A DNA stretch of 64,000 bases, from the NCBI RefSeq assembly GCF_902499555.1, contig NZ_CABVMM010000015.1:1-64000 (forward strand). Direction: 5' to 3'. Position numbers and translations under genes: made by a program. The DNA comes from Mesonia oceanica. GTDB taxonomy: Bacteria; Bacteroidota; Bacteroidia; Flavobacteriales; Flavobacteriaceae. This document shows, one piece after another, positions 8,326 through 17,394 of this stretch (position 1 is the stretch's first letter; every line of letters starts with the position of its first letter). The notes beneath the pieces are model-generated. The model was not told where the DNA came from and did no database searches. It was given only the letters and a program-made list of their open reading frames with translations.

Positions 8326-9864
8326 ATGCTCGTAAAAGTTTATGGGAGTGCGGTTTTTGGGGTAGAAGCCACCACCATTACCGTAGAAGTAAATGTAGAT
8401 AAAGGCATAGGTTACCACTTGGTAGGTTTGCCCGATAATGCCATTCGGGAGAGCAGTTACCGCATCGCCGCAGCTTTACAGAACAACAGTTACAAACTGC
8501 CCGGTAAGAAGATCACCATTAATATGGCCCCTGCCGATCTAAGAAAAGAAGGCTCGGCATACGATCTTACCTTGGCACTAGGTATTTTAAGCGCTTCTTC
8601 CCAGATTAAAGCACCTCATATTGAAGACTATTTAATTATGGGAGAACTTTCCTTAGATGGAAGTTTACAGCCCATTAAAGGGGCTTTGCCCATTGCCATC
8701 AAAGCGCAGGAAGAAGGATTCAAAGGCTTTATACTGCCCAAGCAAAATGCTACCGAAGCTGCCATCGTCAACGGATTGGAAGTCTATGGTGTAGAAAATA
8801 TTACCGAAGTCATCGATTTTTTTGATAAAGGAGAAGCTTTAGAACGTACCGTGGTCGATACCCGAAAACAATTCTACGAAAACTTAGAACATCCCGAGTT
8901 CGACTTTGCCGATGTAAAAGGGCAGGAGTCCATTAAACGTTGTATGGAAATTGCCGCTGCCGGCGGACATAACATCATTCTCATTGGCCCACCGGGTTCA
9001 GGAAAAACCATGCTGGCCAAGCGTTTGCCCAGTATTTTGCCGCCTATGACTTTACACGAAGCCTTAGAAACTACTAAAATACATAGTGTTGTAGGAAGAA
9101 CTTCCAATTTAGGAGGTTTGATGGCAGCACGGCCGTTTCGAAGTCCCCACCATACCATTTCAGATGTGGCTTTAGTGGGCGGTGGAACTTATCCACAGCC
9201 CGGGGAAATTTCACTTTCGCACAACGGCGTTTTGTTTTTAGATGAACTGCCCGAATTTAAACGTTCGGTCTTAGAAGTGATGCGTCAGCCTTTAGAAGAT
9301 CGGGAAGTCACCATTTCGCGCGCGAAATTTACCGTGACTTATCCGTCCAGTTTTATGTTGGTGGCGAGTATGAACCCAAGTCCGGGTGGGTATTTTAACG
9401 ATCCCGATGCGCCGGTCACCTCGTCTCCTGCAGAAATGCAACGCTACCTTAGTAAAATTAGCGGTCCTTTGTTAGATAGGATCGATATTCATATTGAAGT
9501 CACTCCCGTTCCCTTCGAGAAACTAAGTGAAGGCCGAAAAGGGGAGAGCAGCGTGGTGATTAGAGAACGCGTTACCGAAGCAAGAAAAATTCAAACCAAT
9601 CGATTTAAAAATTTAAAAAACGTACATTACAACGCTCAAATGGGCGTGAAGCAAATTCGGGAATTTTGCGGATTGGACGAAGCCTCTAAACAATTGCTGA
9701 AAACGGCGATGGAGCGTTTAAACCTTTCAGCAAGGGCTTACGATCGAATCTTAAAAGTTTCGCGAACCATCGCCGATTTGGAAAATTCAGAAAAAATAAC
9801 AGGAAACCACATTAGTGAAGCCATTCAGTACCGAAGCTTAGATCGCGACGGATGGCTTGGATAA
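8326..9864 (+). CDS. comM: YifB/ComM family Mg-chelatase-like AAA+ ATPase
   Basis: A 512-residue cytoplasmic ATPase. The N-terminal domain (about 1-170) is the ChlI-like fold typical of YifB/ComM. The AAA+ core has Walker A GPPGSGKT at 221-228 and Walker B LFLDELPEF. It is followed by a Mg-chelatase C-terminal helical domain (about 400-505). In naturally transformable bacteria ComM is a hexameric helicase that promotes branch migration during integration of incoming DNA; whether this organism is competent is unknown. Full length, no defects seen. The DNA is noticeably richer in GC than the block to its left. Confidence 0.93.
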   Translation: MLVKVYGSAVFGVEATTITVEVNVDKGIGYHLVGLPDNAIRESSYRIAAALQNNSYKLPGKKITINMAPADLRKEGSAYDLTLALGILSASSQIKAPHIEDYLIMGELSLDGSLQPIKGALPIAIKAQEEGFKGFILPKQNATEAAIVNGLEVYGVENITEVIDFFDKGEALERTVVDTRKQFYENLEHPEFDFADVKGQESIKRCMEIAAAGGHNIILIGPPGSGKTMLAKRLPSILPPMTLHEALETTKIHSVVGRTSNLGGLMAARPFRSPHHTISDVALVGGGTYPQPGEISLSHNGVLFLDELPEFKRSVLEVMRQPLEDREVTISRAKFTVTYPSSFMLVASMNPSPGGYFNDPDAPVTSSPAEMQRYLSKISGPLLDRIDIHIEVTPVPFEKLSEGRKGESSVVIRERVTEARKIQTNRFKNLKNVHYNAQMGVKQIREFCGLDEASKQLLKTAMERLNLSARAYDRILKVSRTIADLENSEKITGNHISEAIQYRSLDRDGWLG

Positions 9865-9871
9865 ATAGATT

Positions 9872-11029
9872 ATGAAAAAGATACTACTTTTAAGTTTAGG
9901 AATTGCTTTATGTGCTTGCAAAGACAAGAGAGATACCAATATTGAACCAGCCAATGAGCTGAAAGAAGAAGATACCAGTATTGTAGAAGAAATTAAGGAA
10001 GAATTAATGCCCTTGGAAGATTTGCAGTTTAGCTTAACTCAAGCCAATAAATTGGTAAAACTGCCTTTGGAATGCATCAGTACCAAATATCCTTACCGAC
10101 CGGGGTTCACCTTAACTTCTGAAAAAGATTTGCAAACGCCAGATACCCTTCATCCTGCATTTTACGGATGTTTCGACTGGCATTCTGCCGTACACGCACA
10201 TTGGTCGTTAGTAAGTTTATTAAAACAATTTCCCGATTTAGATAAAAAAGAAGAAATTAAAGAACAGTTACAACAACACCTTTCTAAAGAAAACATTCAG
10301 CAAGAATTAAAATATTTTAAAAAGAAGCATAACAAATCTTTTGAGCGTACCTATGGTTGGGCTTGGTTGTTGAAACTTTCAGAAGAATTGCATACTTGGA
10401 ATGATTCTTTGGCGAGACCTTTAGAAGAAAACCTTCAACCCTTGACCAATCAGATTGTGGAAAATTATATGGAATTTTTACCAAAACTGAATTATCCCAT
10501 TCGTGTGGGAGAACACGAGAATACTGCTTTTGGGATGACGTTCGCCTACGATTATGCCAAAACGATGAACAATGAAAAGTTGATGAATTTGATTACTACC
10601 CGCGCCAAAGATTTTTATTTATCAGATGATGACTGTCCTTTGGGCTGGGAACCTAGCGGTTTTGACTTTTTATCACCTTGTTTGGAAGAAGTCGATTTGA
10701 TGCAACGTGTGTTGGCCGAGCAAACCTTTAAAATGTGGTTAAAAGATTTTATGCCACAACTCATGAGCAAAGATTTTGAACTCACACCCGGAGAGGTTTC
10801 CGATAGGACCGATGGAAAACTCGTGCATTTAGATGGATTAAATTATAGTCGGGCTTGGGTGTTTTACCACTTAGCGAACAAATATAAAGACGATTTTAAA
10901 CACTTAAAACCAATTGGCGACCAACACGTTTCCCATTCTTTAAAAGACCTTTTTGGAGACTCTTACGAAGGCGGTCACTGGTTAGGAACCTTTTCCATCT
11001 ATGCCTTAAGTCAACGGGAAAACAATTAG
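9872..11029 (+). CDS. DUF2891 family lipoprotein
   Basis: A 385-residue protein with a lipoprotein signal (lipid-attached Cys about residue 16, LCAC-KD). The DUF2891 core is recognisable by HPAFYGCFDWHSAVHAHW around residue 95 and the later GGHWLGTFSIYAL end. The family is widespread in Bacteroidota and of unknown biochemical function; its helical, His/Trp-rich composition recalls toroidal (alpha/alpha) folds. It starts seven bases after comM, so the two are probably co-transcribed. The 476-base stretch after it has no gene. Confidence 0.88.
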   Translation: MKKILLLSLGIALCACKDKRDTNIEPANELKEEDTSIVEEIKEELMPLEDLQFSLTQANKLVKLPLECISTKYPYRPGFTLTSEKDLQTPDTLHPAFYGCFDWHSAVHAHWSLVSLLKQFPDLDKKEEIKEQLQQHLSKENIQQELKYFKKKHNKSFERTYGWAWLLKLSEELHTWNDSLARPLEENLQPLTNQIVENYMEFLPKLNYPIRVGEHENTAFGMTFAYDYAKTMNNEKLMNLITTRAKDFYLSDDDCPLGWEPSGFDFLSPCLEEVDLMQRVLAEQTFKMWLKDFMPQLMSKDFELTPGEVSDRTDGKLVHLDGLNYSRAWVFYHLANKYKDDFKHLKPIGDQHVSHSLKDLFGDSYEGGHWLGTFSIYALSQRENN

Positions 11030-11077
11030 TATTTTAAAATTATCATTTCAAGTGAAGTTTTACAAGTCATTTCGATT

Positions 11078-11290
11078 GATTTTGGGTAGCGATAGCGAAC
11101 CAAAATTGTATCGAGAAGTACCTCTTGTCACCAGCAGGCGGAGTTGATAGCTATTTTGAACTGACTTGAAGTTTTTTGAATTTTTCGAAATAAATACTGT
11201 TAGTCCACTTCAGGTGATTTTAGATAGCGATAGCGAACCACAATTGTATCGAGAATTTTTTTAAAGTTAAAGGAAATTGTTCTCGATACA
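11078..11290. repeat. Intergenic repeat cluster before pxpA
   Basis: The 475-base gap 11030-11504 has no gene. It holds two near-identical 40-bp direct copies (11078-11117 and 11216-11255) built around TAGCGATAGCGAACCA and TTGTATCGAGAA. An inverted TTCTCGATACA at 11280-11290 can pair with TGTATCGAGAA at 11245-11255. Further right, around 11345-11400, is a degenerate CTCGAG...GGAGTAGAGAGG palindrome of the type also found in the his operon. Confidence 0.75.
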
Positions 11291-11504
11291 TTTTCCTTTC
11301 ACTTCGTTACGGGAAACCACTCGAACAGGCCATTATATTTTCTTGTCAGCTCGAGTTTGCCACACCAATAAGCAGACGGAGTAGAGAGGTATTCAACTTG
11401 AATCTGCCTAAAACAAAATTAAAGGCTTACGCTGCTTTTAAGCAATCAAATTATTTTAGAATCGATATATTAGCAAAGCAAGTCAATAAGAAAAAATAAA
11501 CTTT

Positions 11505-12236
11505 ATGAACACCATAGACTTCAACTGTGACTTAGCCGAAGGTGGCGCTTTTGATGCTGAACTTATGCCTTTAATCTCTTCGTGCAACATTGCCTGCGGC
11601 GGTCACTATGGAAATGAAGAAAGTATCACTACCGCTGTACAACTGGCCTTGGCCAATCAAGTGAATATTGGCGCTCATCCTTCTTATCCCGATCAAGAAA
11701 ACTTCGGAAGGAAGTCGATGGATATTTCCTCCGTAGCACTAAAAAGTACGCTTAAAAGCCAAATTTTAGCCGTTAAAACAATTACCGAAAGGCTAGGGGG
11801 GAAGTTACATCATGTAAAACCTCACGGAGCACTTTACAACGAAATTGCTAAAGATGAAGAAAAGGCCAACTTGGTGATGGAAGTCGTAAAAGAAATAGAT
11901 GAAAACCTCATTTTATTTACCCCACCAAAATCAGTTATTGAGCGTTTGGCAAAATCTAAATTAAGCACTTGGAAAGAGGGCTTCGCCGACCGAAATTATG
12001 AAGCCGATTTTAGTCTAGTTTCCCGTTCAAAAAACAATGCTGTTTTACATGAAAAAGAAGCTGTTTTTCAGCACGTTTTTTTAATGATTTCCGAAGGGAA
12101 AATACAGGTAGAAAATGGACCTTTTTTAGAAGCAAATTTCGATACAATTTGCCTTCATAGTGATACCCGGAATTCCGTAGAAATTTTGAATTATTTGCGT
12201 GAAAAATTAGAAGCTAAACATATCAAAATAAGATAG
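11505..12236 (+). CDS. pxpA: 5-oxoprolinase subunit PxpA (LamB/YcsF family)
   Basis: A 243-residue LamB/YcsF protein, normal for the family, with the signature NCDLAEG at the N-terminus and NIACGGHYG around residue 30. PxpA, together with PxpB and PxpC, performs the ATP-dependent ring opening of 5-oxoproline (pyroglutamate) to glutamate. Three bases separate it from pxpB, and pxpB/pxpC overlap, so this is the start of the operon pxpA-pxpB-pxpC-SGNH hydrolase. No consensus promoter could be placed confidently in the repeat-rich upstream gap. Confidence 0.94.
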   Translation: MNTIDFNCDLAEGGAFDAELMPLISSCNIACGGHYGNEESITTAVQLALANQVNIGAHPSYPDQENFGRKSMDISSVALKSTLKSQILAVKTITERLGGKLHHVKPHGALYNEIAKDEEKANLVMEVVKEIDENLILFTPPKSVIERLAKSKLSTWKEGFADRNYEADFSLVSRSKNNAVLHEKEAVFQHVFLMISEGKIQVENGPFLEANFDTICLHSDTRNSVEILNYLREKLEAKHIKIR

Positions 12237-12239
12237 AAA

Positions 12240-12974
12240 ATGAAGTTTGAAAAACCCCTGATTCAACCCTTAGGAAAGCAAGCGATATTACTCTCGTGGC
12301 AAGAAAATATCGACGAAAATTTACTGTACCACCTTCTTCAGTTGAAAAACAACATCCAACAAAACTATACTAAAGTAAAGGTTGAGGTAATAAATACATA
12401 TAATTCATTATTAATAAATTACAGTTCAACTATAAATAATATTTATCGTGAAATTTCAGTAGTGGAAAAGTTGATGGATTCACAGCGAAAAAAGGCGCAT
12501 CTCCAATTTTACCAATTCAGCCTTCCCGTATGTTATGACCAAAAATTCGGATTGGATTTGGAAGAGCTAAGTCAACAAAATCAATTAGAGATTTCAGAAA
12601 TTATTCAGTTACATACGCAGCCCAATTATACGATTTTTTTTAAAGGTTTTCTACCCGGATTTTTATACCTCGGCGGACTCGATGAAAAGCTCCATATTTC
12701 CCGAAAAAAATCCCCCCGTTTAAAGGTTGAAAAAGGAGCCGTTGGAATCGGTGAAAAACAGACCGGAATTTATCCTCAAATCTCTGCCGGCGGATGGCAA
12801 CTTATTGGCAATTGTCCTGTCCCGATTTTTGAGGTTAATCAGCAAAAACCTTCCCCTTTTCAAGCCGGTGATAAATTAAAATTTGAAGCGGTAAGTATGG
12901 AAGATTATCAAACGATTCAGCAAGAAGTTAATCAAGGAACTTATCAATTAAAAAAAGAAGTGTATGAGCATTAA
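12240..12974 (+). CDS. pxpB: 5-oxoprolinase subunit PxpB (KipI-like)
   Basis: A 244-residue KipI/PxpB protein with the family motifs FLPGFLYLGGLD (about residue 137) and VGIGEKQTGIYP followed by GGWQLIGNCPVPIF. It partners PxpC in the 5-oxoprolinase complex; in Bacillus the homologue KipI inhibits the sporulation kinase KinA, a role not expected here. Its end overlaps the start of pxpC by 11 bases, which indicates translational coupling. Confidence 0.93.
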   Translation: MKFEKPLIQPLGKQAILLSWQENIDENLLYHLLQLKNNIQQNYTKVKVEVINTYNSLLINYSSTINNIYREISVVEKLMDSQRKKAHLQFYQFSLPVCYDQKFGLDLEELSQQNQLEISEIIQLHTQPNYTIFFKGFLPGFLYLGGLDEKLHISRKKSPRLKVEKGAVGIGEKQTGIYPQISAGGWQLIGNCPVPIFEVNQQKPSPFQAGDKLKFEAVSMEDYQTIQQEVNQGTYQLKKEVYEH

Positions 12975-13824
12975 AGTGATACAACCGGGATTGTTAAGCA
13001 GTATTCAGGATTTTGGGAGAACCGGTTATGCACAATACGGAGTTCCGCAAAGTGGCGTTATGGATCGGTACGCTGCTAAAATTGCCAATTTACTGGTTGG
13101 TAATACCCAATATGAAGCCGTCATGGAAACTACCCTTATGGGGCCAACTTTACAATTTCAGGAAGAAATGTTGGTAGCCTTGGTTGGTTTGGAAGCCGTA
13201 GTTACTTTAAATGATGAAAAATTAGCGCTTTTAAAACCCTTTGAAGTAAAAAATGGAGATGTACTTCAACTAAAGCAAATAACGAAAGGGACAAGGCTTT
13301 ATTTAGCGGTAAAAGGAGGTTTTCTTACAGAAAAGAAATTGGAAAGTAGAAGTATGTACGAACCGGTTACAAGTTCGGGGCTGTTGAGAAAAGATGATGA
13401 ATTGAAAGTAGCTGAGTATAAAGGCGAGAAAGAAAAGGCTTTTGCCCATATTAAGTTTGAAGCTGAAAAATATGAATCTTCGCAATTAGAAGTTTTTCCG
13501 GGACCTGAGTTTCATCGTCTTCCGGAAGAATTAAAAGGTGAATTATTGACGAAGAAATTCAGTATTTCCAAAAACAATAGCCGGATGGCGTATCAATTAG
13601 AAGAAAAACTGGAGAATGAGCTTCCCTCTATTTTAACGCAGCCTGTATTGCCCGGGACCGTGCAGTTTACGCCCGGCGGAAATTTAATAATCCTTATGCG
13701 GGATGCCCAAACAACAGGTGGTTATCCTCGAATTTTTCAACTTACCGAAGAAAGTATCAACCTATTGGCTCAAAAAAAGCAAGGCGATGCGATTGAATTT
13801 CAATTAAAACAATATGAAAAGTAA
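12964..13824 (+). CDS. pxpC: 5-oxoprolinase subunit PxpC (KipA-like, biotin-dependent carboxyltransferase fold)
   Basis: A 286-residue protein with the typical N-terminus GLLSSIQDFGRTGYAQYG and PQSGVMDRYAA, and C-terminal QTTGGYPRI. This is the third subunit of prokaryotic 5-oxoprolinase. It overlaps pxpB by 11 bases and the following hydrolase gene by 11 bases. No transporter gene accompanies the cluster, unlike in many bacteria. Confidence 0.93.
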   Translation: MSIKVIQPGLLSSIQDFGRTGYAQYGVPQSGVMDRYAAKIANLLVGNTQYEAVMETTLMGPTLQFQEEMLVALVGLEAVVTLNDEKLALLKPFEVKNGDVLQLKQITKGTRLYLAVKGGFLTEKKLESRSMYEPVTSSGLLRKDDELKVAEYKGEKEKAFAHIKFEAEKYESSQLEVFPGPEFHRLPEELKGELLTKKFSISKNNSRMAYQLEEKLENELPSILTQPVLPGTVQFTPGGNLIILMRDAQTTGGYPRIFQLTEESINLLAQKKQGDAIEFQLKQYEK

Positions 13825-14488
13825 ACTAATATTCATCTTAGTATTTATGTGTACGATGGCAAAAGCACAACAAAAAGATTGGGCAAATTTGAAATTTTAT
13901 TCAAAAGAGAATAAAGCTTTGAGTGAGCAAATACCTATGAATGACCACGTGGTGTTGATGGGGAATTCCATTACCCAATTCTGGAAAGACCTTCGGCCGC
14001 AGTTTTTTAGTGAACATCCATATATAGACCGAGGAATTAGCGGACAAACCACTCCGCAAATGCTATTGCGTTTTCGACAGGATGTGATTGACTTACAACC
14101 CAAAGCGGTGGTAATTTTAGCCGGAATTAATGACATTGCTGAAAATACCGGGCCTACCACAGTGGAAACTATTTTTGGGAATATTGTTTCGATGGTCGAA
14201 TTAGCTCAGGCCAACAATATTCAAGTGATTTTATGTTCGGTTTTACCTGCAGCTGCTTTTCCTTGGAACCCAAACATTCATCCGAAAGAAAAAATTATTC
14301 AGTTGAATGATTTACTTTCAGCCTATACCAAAAAACACAAGCTTCCTTACGTGGATTATTACAAGGCCATGGTAATGAAAGATCTATCGTTAAATGCTGA
14401 ATATGCAGAAGATGGCGTTCATCCCAATAAAAAAGGCTATGCCGTGATGGAAGCTTTGCTAGAAAATGCCATTCAGCAATTGAAATAA
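13814..14488 (+). CDS. Exported SGNH/GDSL hydrolase
   Basis: A 224-residue esterase or acylhydrolase of the SGNH superfamily, with a signal peptide (about 1-19, AKA-QQ). Block I has the catalytic Ser52 (MGNSITQ), block II the glycine of RGISGQTT, block III Asn106 (AGINDI), and block V Asp200 and His203 (DGVHPN). It resembles the platelet-activating-factor acetylhydrolase-like group often annotated in polysaccharide or lipid metabolism. It is probably periplasmic or outer-membrane facing. The 11-base overlap with pxpC places it in the 5-oxoprolinase operon, though a shared pathway is not obvious. Confidence 0.9.
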   Translation: MKSKLIFILVFMCTMAKAQQKDWANLKFYSKENKALSEQIPMNDHVVLMGNSITQFWKDLRPQFFSEHPYIDRGISGQTTPQMLLRFRQDVIDLQPKAVVILAGINDIAENTGPTTVETIFGNIVSMVELAQANNIQVILCSVLPAAAFPWNPNIHPKEKIIQLNDLLSAYTKKHKLPYVDYYKAMVMKDLSLNAEYAEDGVHPNKKGYAVMEALLENAIQQLK

Positions 14489-14639
14489 TTTAAGTTGAAT
14501 GTAAAATTTTTCAATTTCATGGAGAGCTCATGGAGTTAATTTTAAGAAAACTCGTATCGGAATATTCTCAAAATAGTAGCTTCGGTACAACAAGCTTAAC
14601 CGATTTCCACTCGAATTGACGGCCTTCTATTTTCATCGT

Positions 14640-14660
14640 AGCCTTAGGCTTTTTTTGTCT
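14640..14660 (+). terminator. Weak candidate terminator between convergent genes
   Basis: AGCC-TTA-GGCT followed by seven Ts, in the gap between the plus-strand SGNH hydrolase and the minus-strand pseudouridine synthase. The stem is only four base pairs. The remaining 200 bases of the gap hold nothing I recognise. Confidence 0.3.
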
Positions 14661-14698
14661 CTTTTTTGGGTGATGTAAAAAAGAAAGTAGAATATTTT

Positions 14699-15394
14699 CT
14701 ACTCACAAGCTTTCCAAAGCGGTTCATCAGGTAACGGAGCTACAAAAGTAATTTCTTCTTTTTGTACAGGATGTACTAAACTAAGTTTTCTGGCGTGTAA
14801 ATGGATGCTGGCGTCTTTGTTACTTCTATCAAAACCATATTTTAAATCGCCCTTGATGGGACAGCCAATGGCTGATAGTTGACTACGGATTTGGTGATGT
14901 CTTCCGGTCTCTAAATCGATCTCCAGTAAAAAATAATTATCCAGCTTTTTAATGACTTGATAATGAAGAATCGCCTTTTTACTATCCGGTACTTCATTTT
15001 TATGGGCGTAAGATTTGTTTTGCTTTGGGTTGCGTTTTAAATAATGAACTAAAGTATCTTTTGATTTTGGCGGTTCATTCTTTACCAAAGCCCAATAGGT
15101 TTTAGCGGTTTTCTTTTCAGAAAATAGTTTGTTAAGCCTTGGTAAAGCTTTTGAAGTTTTAGAAAATAAAACAATTCCGGTAGTGGGACGATCTAAGCGA
15201 TGAACCACCCCTAAATATACATTTCCCGGTTTGTTGTACTTTTCTTTTAAAAAGGTTTTCACAACTTCACTCAGAGGCTTGTCCCCGGTTTTATCACCTT
15301 GAACAATATCACCCGCGCGTTTATTTACCACTATCAAATGATTGTCTTCGTAGATGACTTTCAGGTTGTCTTTATGGGAATGTTCTTTTTTCAC
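14699..15394 (-). CDS. RluA family pseudouridine synthase
   Basis: A 231-residue enzyme converting uridine to pseudouridine in rRNA or tRNA. The catalytic motif VVHRLDRPTTG contains the nucleophilic Asp68. No S4 domain precedes it, so it is of the short RluA/RluC-like type and the target site cannot be told from sequence. It is the last gene of the minus-strand operon that starts with panB. Eight bases separate it from the upstream membrane protein. Confidence 0.92.
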   Translation of the reverse strand: MKKEHSHKDNLKVIYEDNHLIVVNKRAGDIVQGDKTGDKPLSEVVKTFLKEKYNKPGNVYLGVVHRLDRPTTGIVLFSKTSKALPRLNKLFSEKKTAKTYWALVKNEPPKSKDTLVHYLKRNPKQNKSYAHKNEVPDSKKAILHYQVIKKLDNYFLLEIDLETGRHHQIRSQLSAIGCPIKGDLKYGFDRSNKDASIHLHARKLSLVHPVQKEEITFVAPLPDEPLWKACE

Positions 15395-15402
15395 TTCAGT
15401 TT

Positions 15403-16545
15403 TTAATTTTCAAATGTAAGTGGAATTTCTGAATCGTCACACGTTAGTTTTTTACAGTTTTCAGAAGCTTCTATAGTAGCACAATGGTAAAATTCGACTT
15501 CAGGATAGTTGTTGCAGAAATCTTTCATAACTGCGTGATAAATTTTAGTGTCAGGTGGCGTAGGGACATTCAGTTCAAAATAAGACCAATAGCTTAGTTT
15601 AACTATATTTTTTTGCGGAAATTCTTTAAAAGGATAACAAGCATTTATAAAATTAGGATGCTGTTCAAGAAGCTGCTTGTCGGGAAGTGAAATGTAGGAA
15701 CTTTGCCCCTGTCCCGAATAAAGTTGAAATGAAAAATAGTAAGGCCAATACCCGACTTTATAAAGTCCGGGAAGTAAAATAATGATAAAGGCAATTAGGG
15801 TTAAGGGTTTTTTTAGCGTTTGGGGCTTAGTGAATACTTCGATTTCATTTTTATAAAAACATAAATAGGTAAAAACGATCATCGCGATATTCCAAGGAAT
15901 GATAACGCTATTAGTATTTCCGCCAATTGGCGAAAGCCAAACAAGAATTAAAAGATGGGTGGAAGCTGCCAAGTAAAAAGCAATGTTTCGGGTTTTCTTT
16001 ATTACAAAACCAACAGCAACCAGAAGTTCAGTTATAGGAATAAAATAGCCTAAATAACTGTATTTCGATAAGTTAATATGCAATACTTGAAGTATCATTT
16101 TAGGGAAAATGATTTCTGTAAATCCTGAATTTAATTTATAGAGACCGCTCCAAAAATAAACTCCTATCAATATTATCTGAAAAAAGCTGAGGACTTGTGA
16201 AGCCTTAATTTTTTTGAAGCAAAAGGGAATTATAAAAACAGTATATAAATACACCCAAGGTTGCCAACGCATGGCATCTTGAACCAATAAAAAGCCGATA
16301 GTTAAGATTGATAAAAGAAAAATAAATGGCTTTTTATAAATAATTTGAATTGCTAAAAGAGCGATGAGTACAATAACCGGAATGAGATTAAAAGAAGTTG
16401 AGAATTCCGGAATAAAATCGAAAAGTGGAATGACCGGAAAATTCCTCCGGGTAATCCAGAGTTTAAAACTGAACATGATTCCGGCGATAAAGGCAAGGTT
16501 ATTGACCAGCAGAAATGCTTGTACTCTTCCTTGAGGATTATTCAA
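15403..16545 (-). CDS. Polytopic membrane protein (DoxX/HTTM-like, uncertain)
   Basis: A 380-residue inner-membrane protein with about nine or ten hydrophobic segments in the first 270 residues and a C-terminal soluble part (about 280-380) with four cysteines near the end (NACYPF, FCNNY, HCATIE, KLTCDD). The middle region around YFWSGLYKLNSGF recalls DoxX/HTTM-type proteins, but this is a weak resemblance. Its start overlaps the SdpI-family gene by eight bases, so it is translated as part of the panB operon. Confidence 0.7.
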   Translation of the reverse strand: MNNPQGRVQAFLLVNNLAFIAGIMFSFKLWITRRNFPVIPLFDFIPEFSTSFNLIPVIVLIALLAIQIIYKKPFIFLLSILTIGFLLVQDAMRWQPWVYLYTVFIIPFCFKKIKASQVLSFFQIILIGVYFWSGLYKLNSGFTEIIFPKMILQVLHINLSKYSYLGYFIPITELLVAVGFVIKKTRNIAFYLAASTHLLILVWLSPIGGNTNSVIIPWNIAMIVFTYLCFYKNEIEVFTKPQTLKKPLTLIAFIIILLPGLYKVGYWPYYFSFQLYSGQGQSSYISLPDKQLLEQHPNFINACYPFKEFPQKNIVKLSYWSYFELNVPTPPDTKIYHAVMKDFCNNYPEVEFYHCATIEASENCKKLTCDDSEIPLTFEN

Positions 16546-16888
16546 ATTTATTTTTAATCGCTTTTTCAGTTTTCCAGAAAATTATAATGATTGGAACTAA
16601 AAGTACAAAAACTACCAATACCGATTGTGTGGAAGAGCTCCAATCGGGTAATACTAATCCCAATAAAGAAAGTAGTGCTATTCCCACACCGCATTTCCAC
16701 ATAAGGTTAGAAGAATATTTTTGAGAAAAATCCCAGCGTTCCTGAGATTTCATTGAGTTGGGGGTACGATAACCGTATAGGGAATTTATTTTTTTGGGTG
16801 GGAAGAAAAGCAACAGTAAGCCAACTACGAAAAAAATCATCCCACAAATAAGCAACGGAATTGTAAAAGGATTTTCTAAACGTTCCAT
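16538..16888 (-). CDS. SdpI family membrane protein
   Basis: A 116-residue protein with three transmembrane segments (about 10-30, 60-80, 88-106) and the SdpI-type motif YGYRTPNSMKS followed by WDFSQKYSS. In Bacillus SdpI gives immunity to the SDP toxin, but the family is broad and mostly uncharacterised; no toxin gene is present here. It shares one base with the upstream cupin gene and overlaps the downstream membrane gene by eight. Confidence 0.85.
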   Translation of the reverse strand: MERLENPFTIPLLICGMIFFVVGLLLLFFPPKKINSLYGYRTPNSMKSQERWDFSQKYSSNLMWKCGVGIALLSLLGLVLPDWSSSTQSVLVVFVLLVPIIIIFWKTEKAIKNKFE

Positions 16889-17394
16889 TAGTGGTGTGTG
16901 AATTTTGTGATGAGGTCTTGATGCTGCGGAAATTTATCGATAAGTTCTTGGCGAGTAGGAAGTGTAAAATCTTTAAAATCAAAACCCGGAGCTACTGTAC
17001 AACCTGTCAATGCATAGCTTTCAGGTTGAATTACCTTAGCGGCAAACCAGTAATGTTTAGGAACCACAAATTGTGGCAGCTCGCCATTTTCAATATCATT
17101 GCCAATAATTACTTCAGAAAGTTCTCCTTCTTCAGAAATCATTACTAATTGAATGGCATCTCCTTTATAGAAATGCCAAATTTCCTCTTGGTTGATTTTG
17201 TGAAAAGCCGAAAAAGTTTCTGATGTCAATAAAAAATATATACAAGTGGAATAATTACGATTTCCCTTAAATACATCAGGAAGCTGATTTTCTGAGATTT
17301 CACCTTCACTTCGGTAAGTTTCTTTAAAATAACCGCCTTCCGGATGAGGTTCAAGGGCTAGTTTTTTTATAATAGATTGGGCCGCTGTTAGCAT
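16888..17394 (-). CDS. DUF985 cupin family protein
   Basis: A 168-residue single-domain cupin of the DUF985 type. Recognisable stretches are LEPHPEGGYFKETYR at the N-terminus, HKINQEEIWHFYKGD (cupin motif 1 with His and Glu ligands) and GCTVAPGFDFKDF near the end. Enzymatic activity is not established for the family. Start and stop codons overlap the neighbours by a single base on both sides, which supports operon translation. Confidence 0.9.
   Translation of the reverse strand: MLTAAQSIIKKLALEPHPEGGYFKETYRSEGEISENQLPDVFKGNRNYSTCIYFLLTSETFSAFHKINQEEIWHFYKGDAIQLVMISEEGELSEVIIGNDIENGELPQFVVPKHYWFAAKVIQPESYALTGCTVAPGFDFKDFTLPTRQELIDKFPQHQDLITKFTHH

Noticed and set aside
8874..9158. Long antisense frame inside comM
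   Set aside because: It lies opposite a fully conserved ATPase, has no start context, and its amino acids mirror the codon pattern of the real gene. Other antisense frames in the window were dismissed for the same reason.
16538..16888. Immunity gene to an SDP-like toxin
   Set aside because: No sdpC-like or other toxin gene is adjacent; the SdpI family is broad and the gene belongs to the panB operon.
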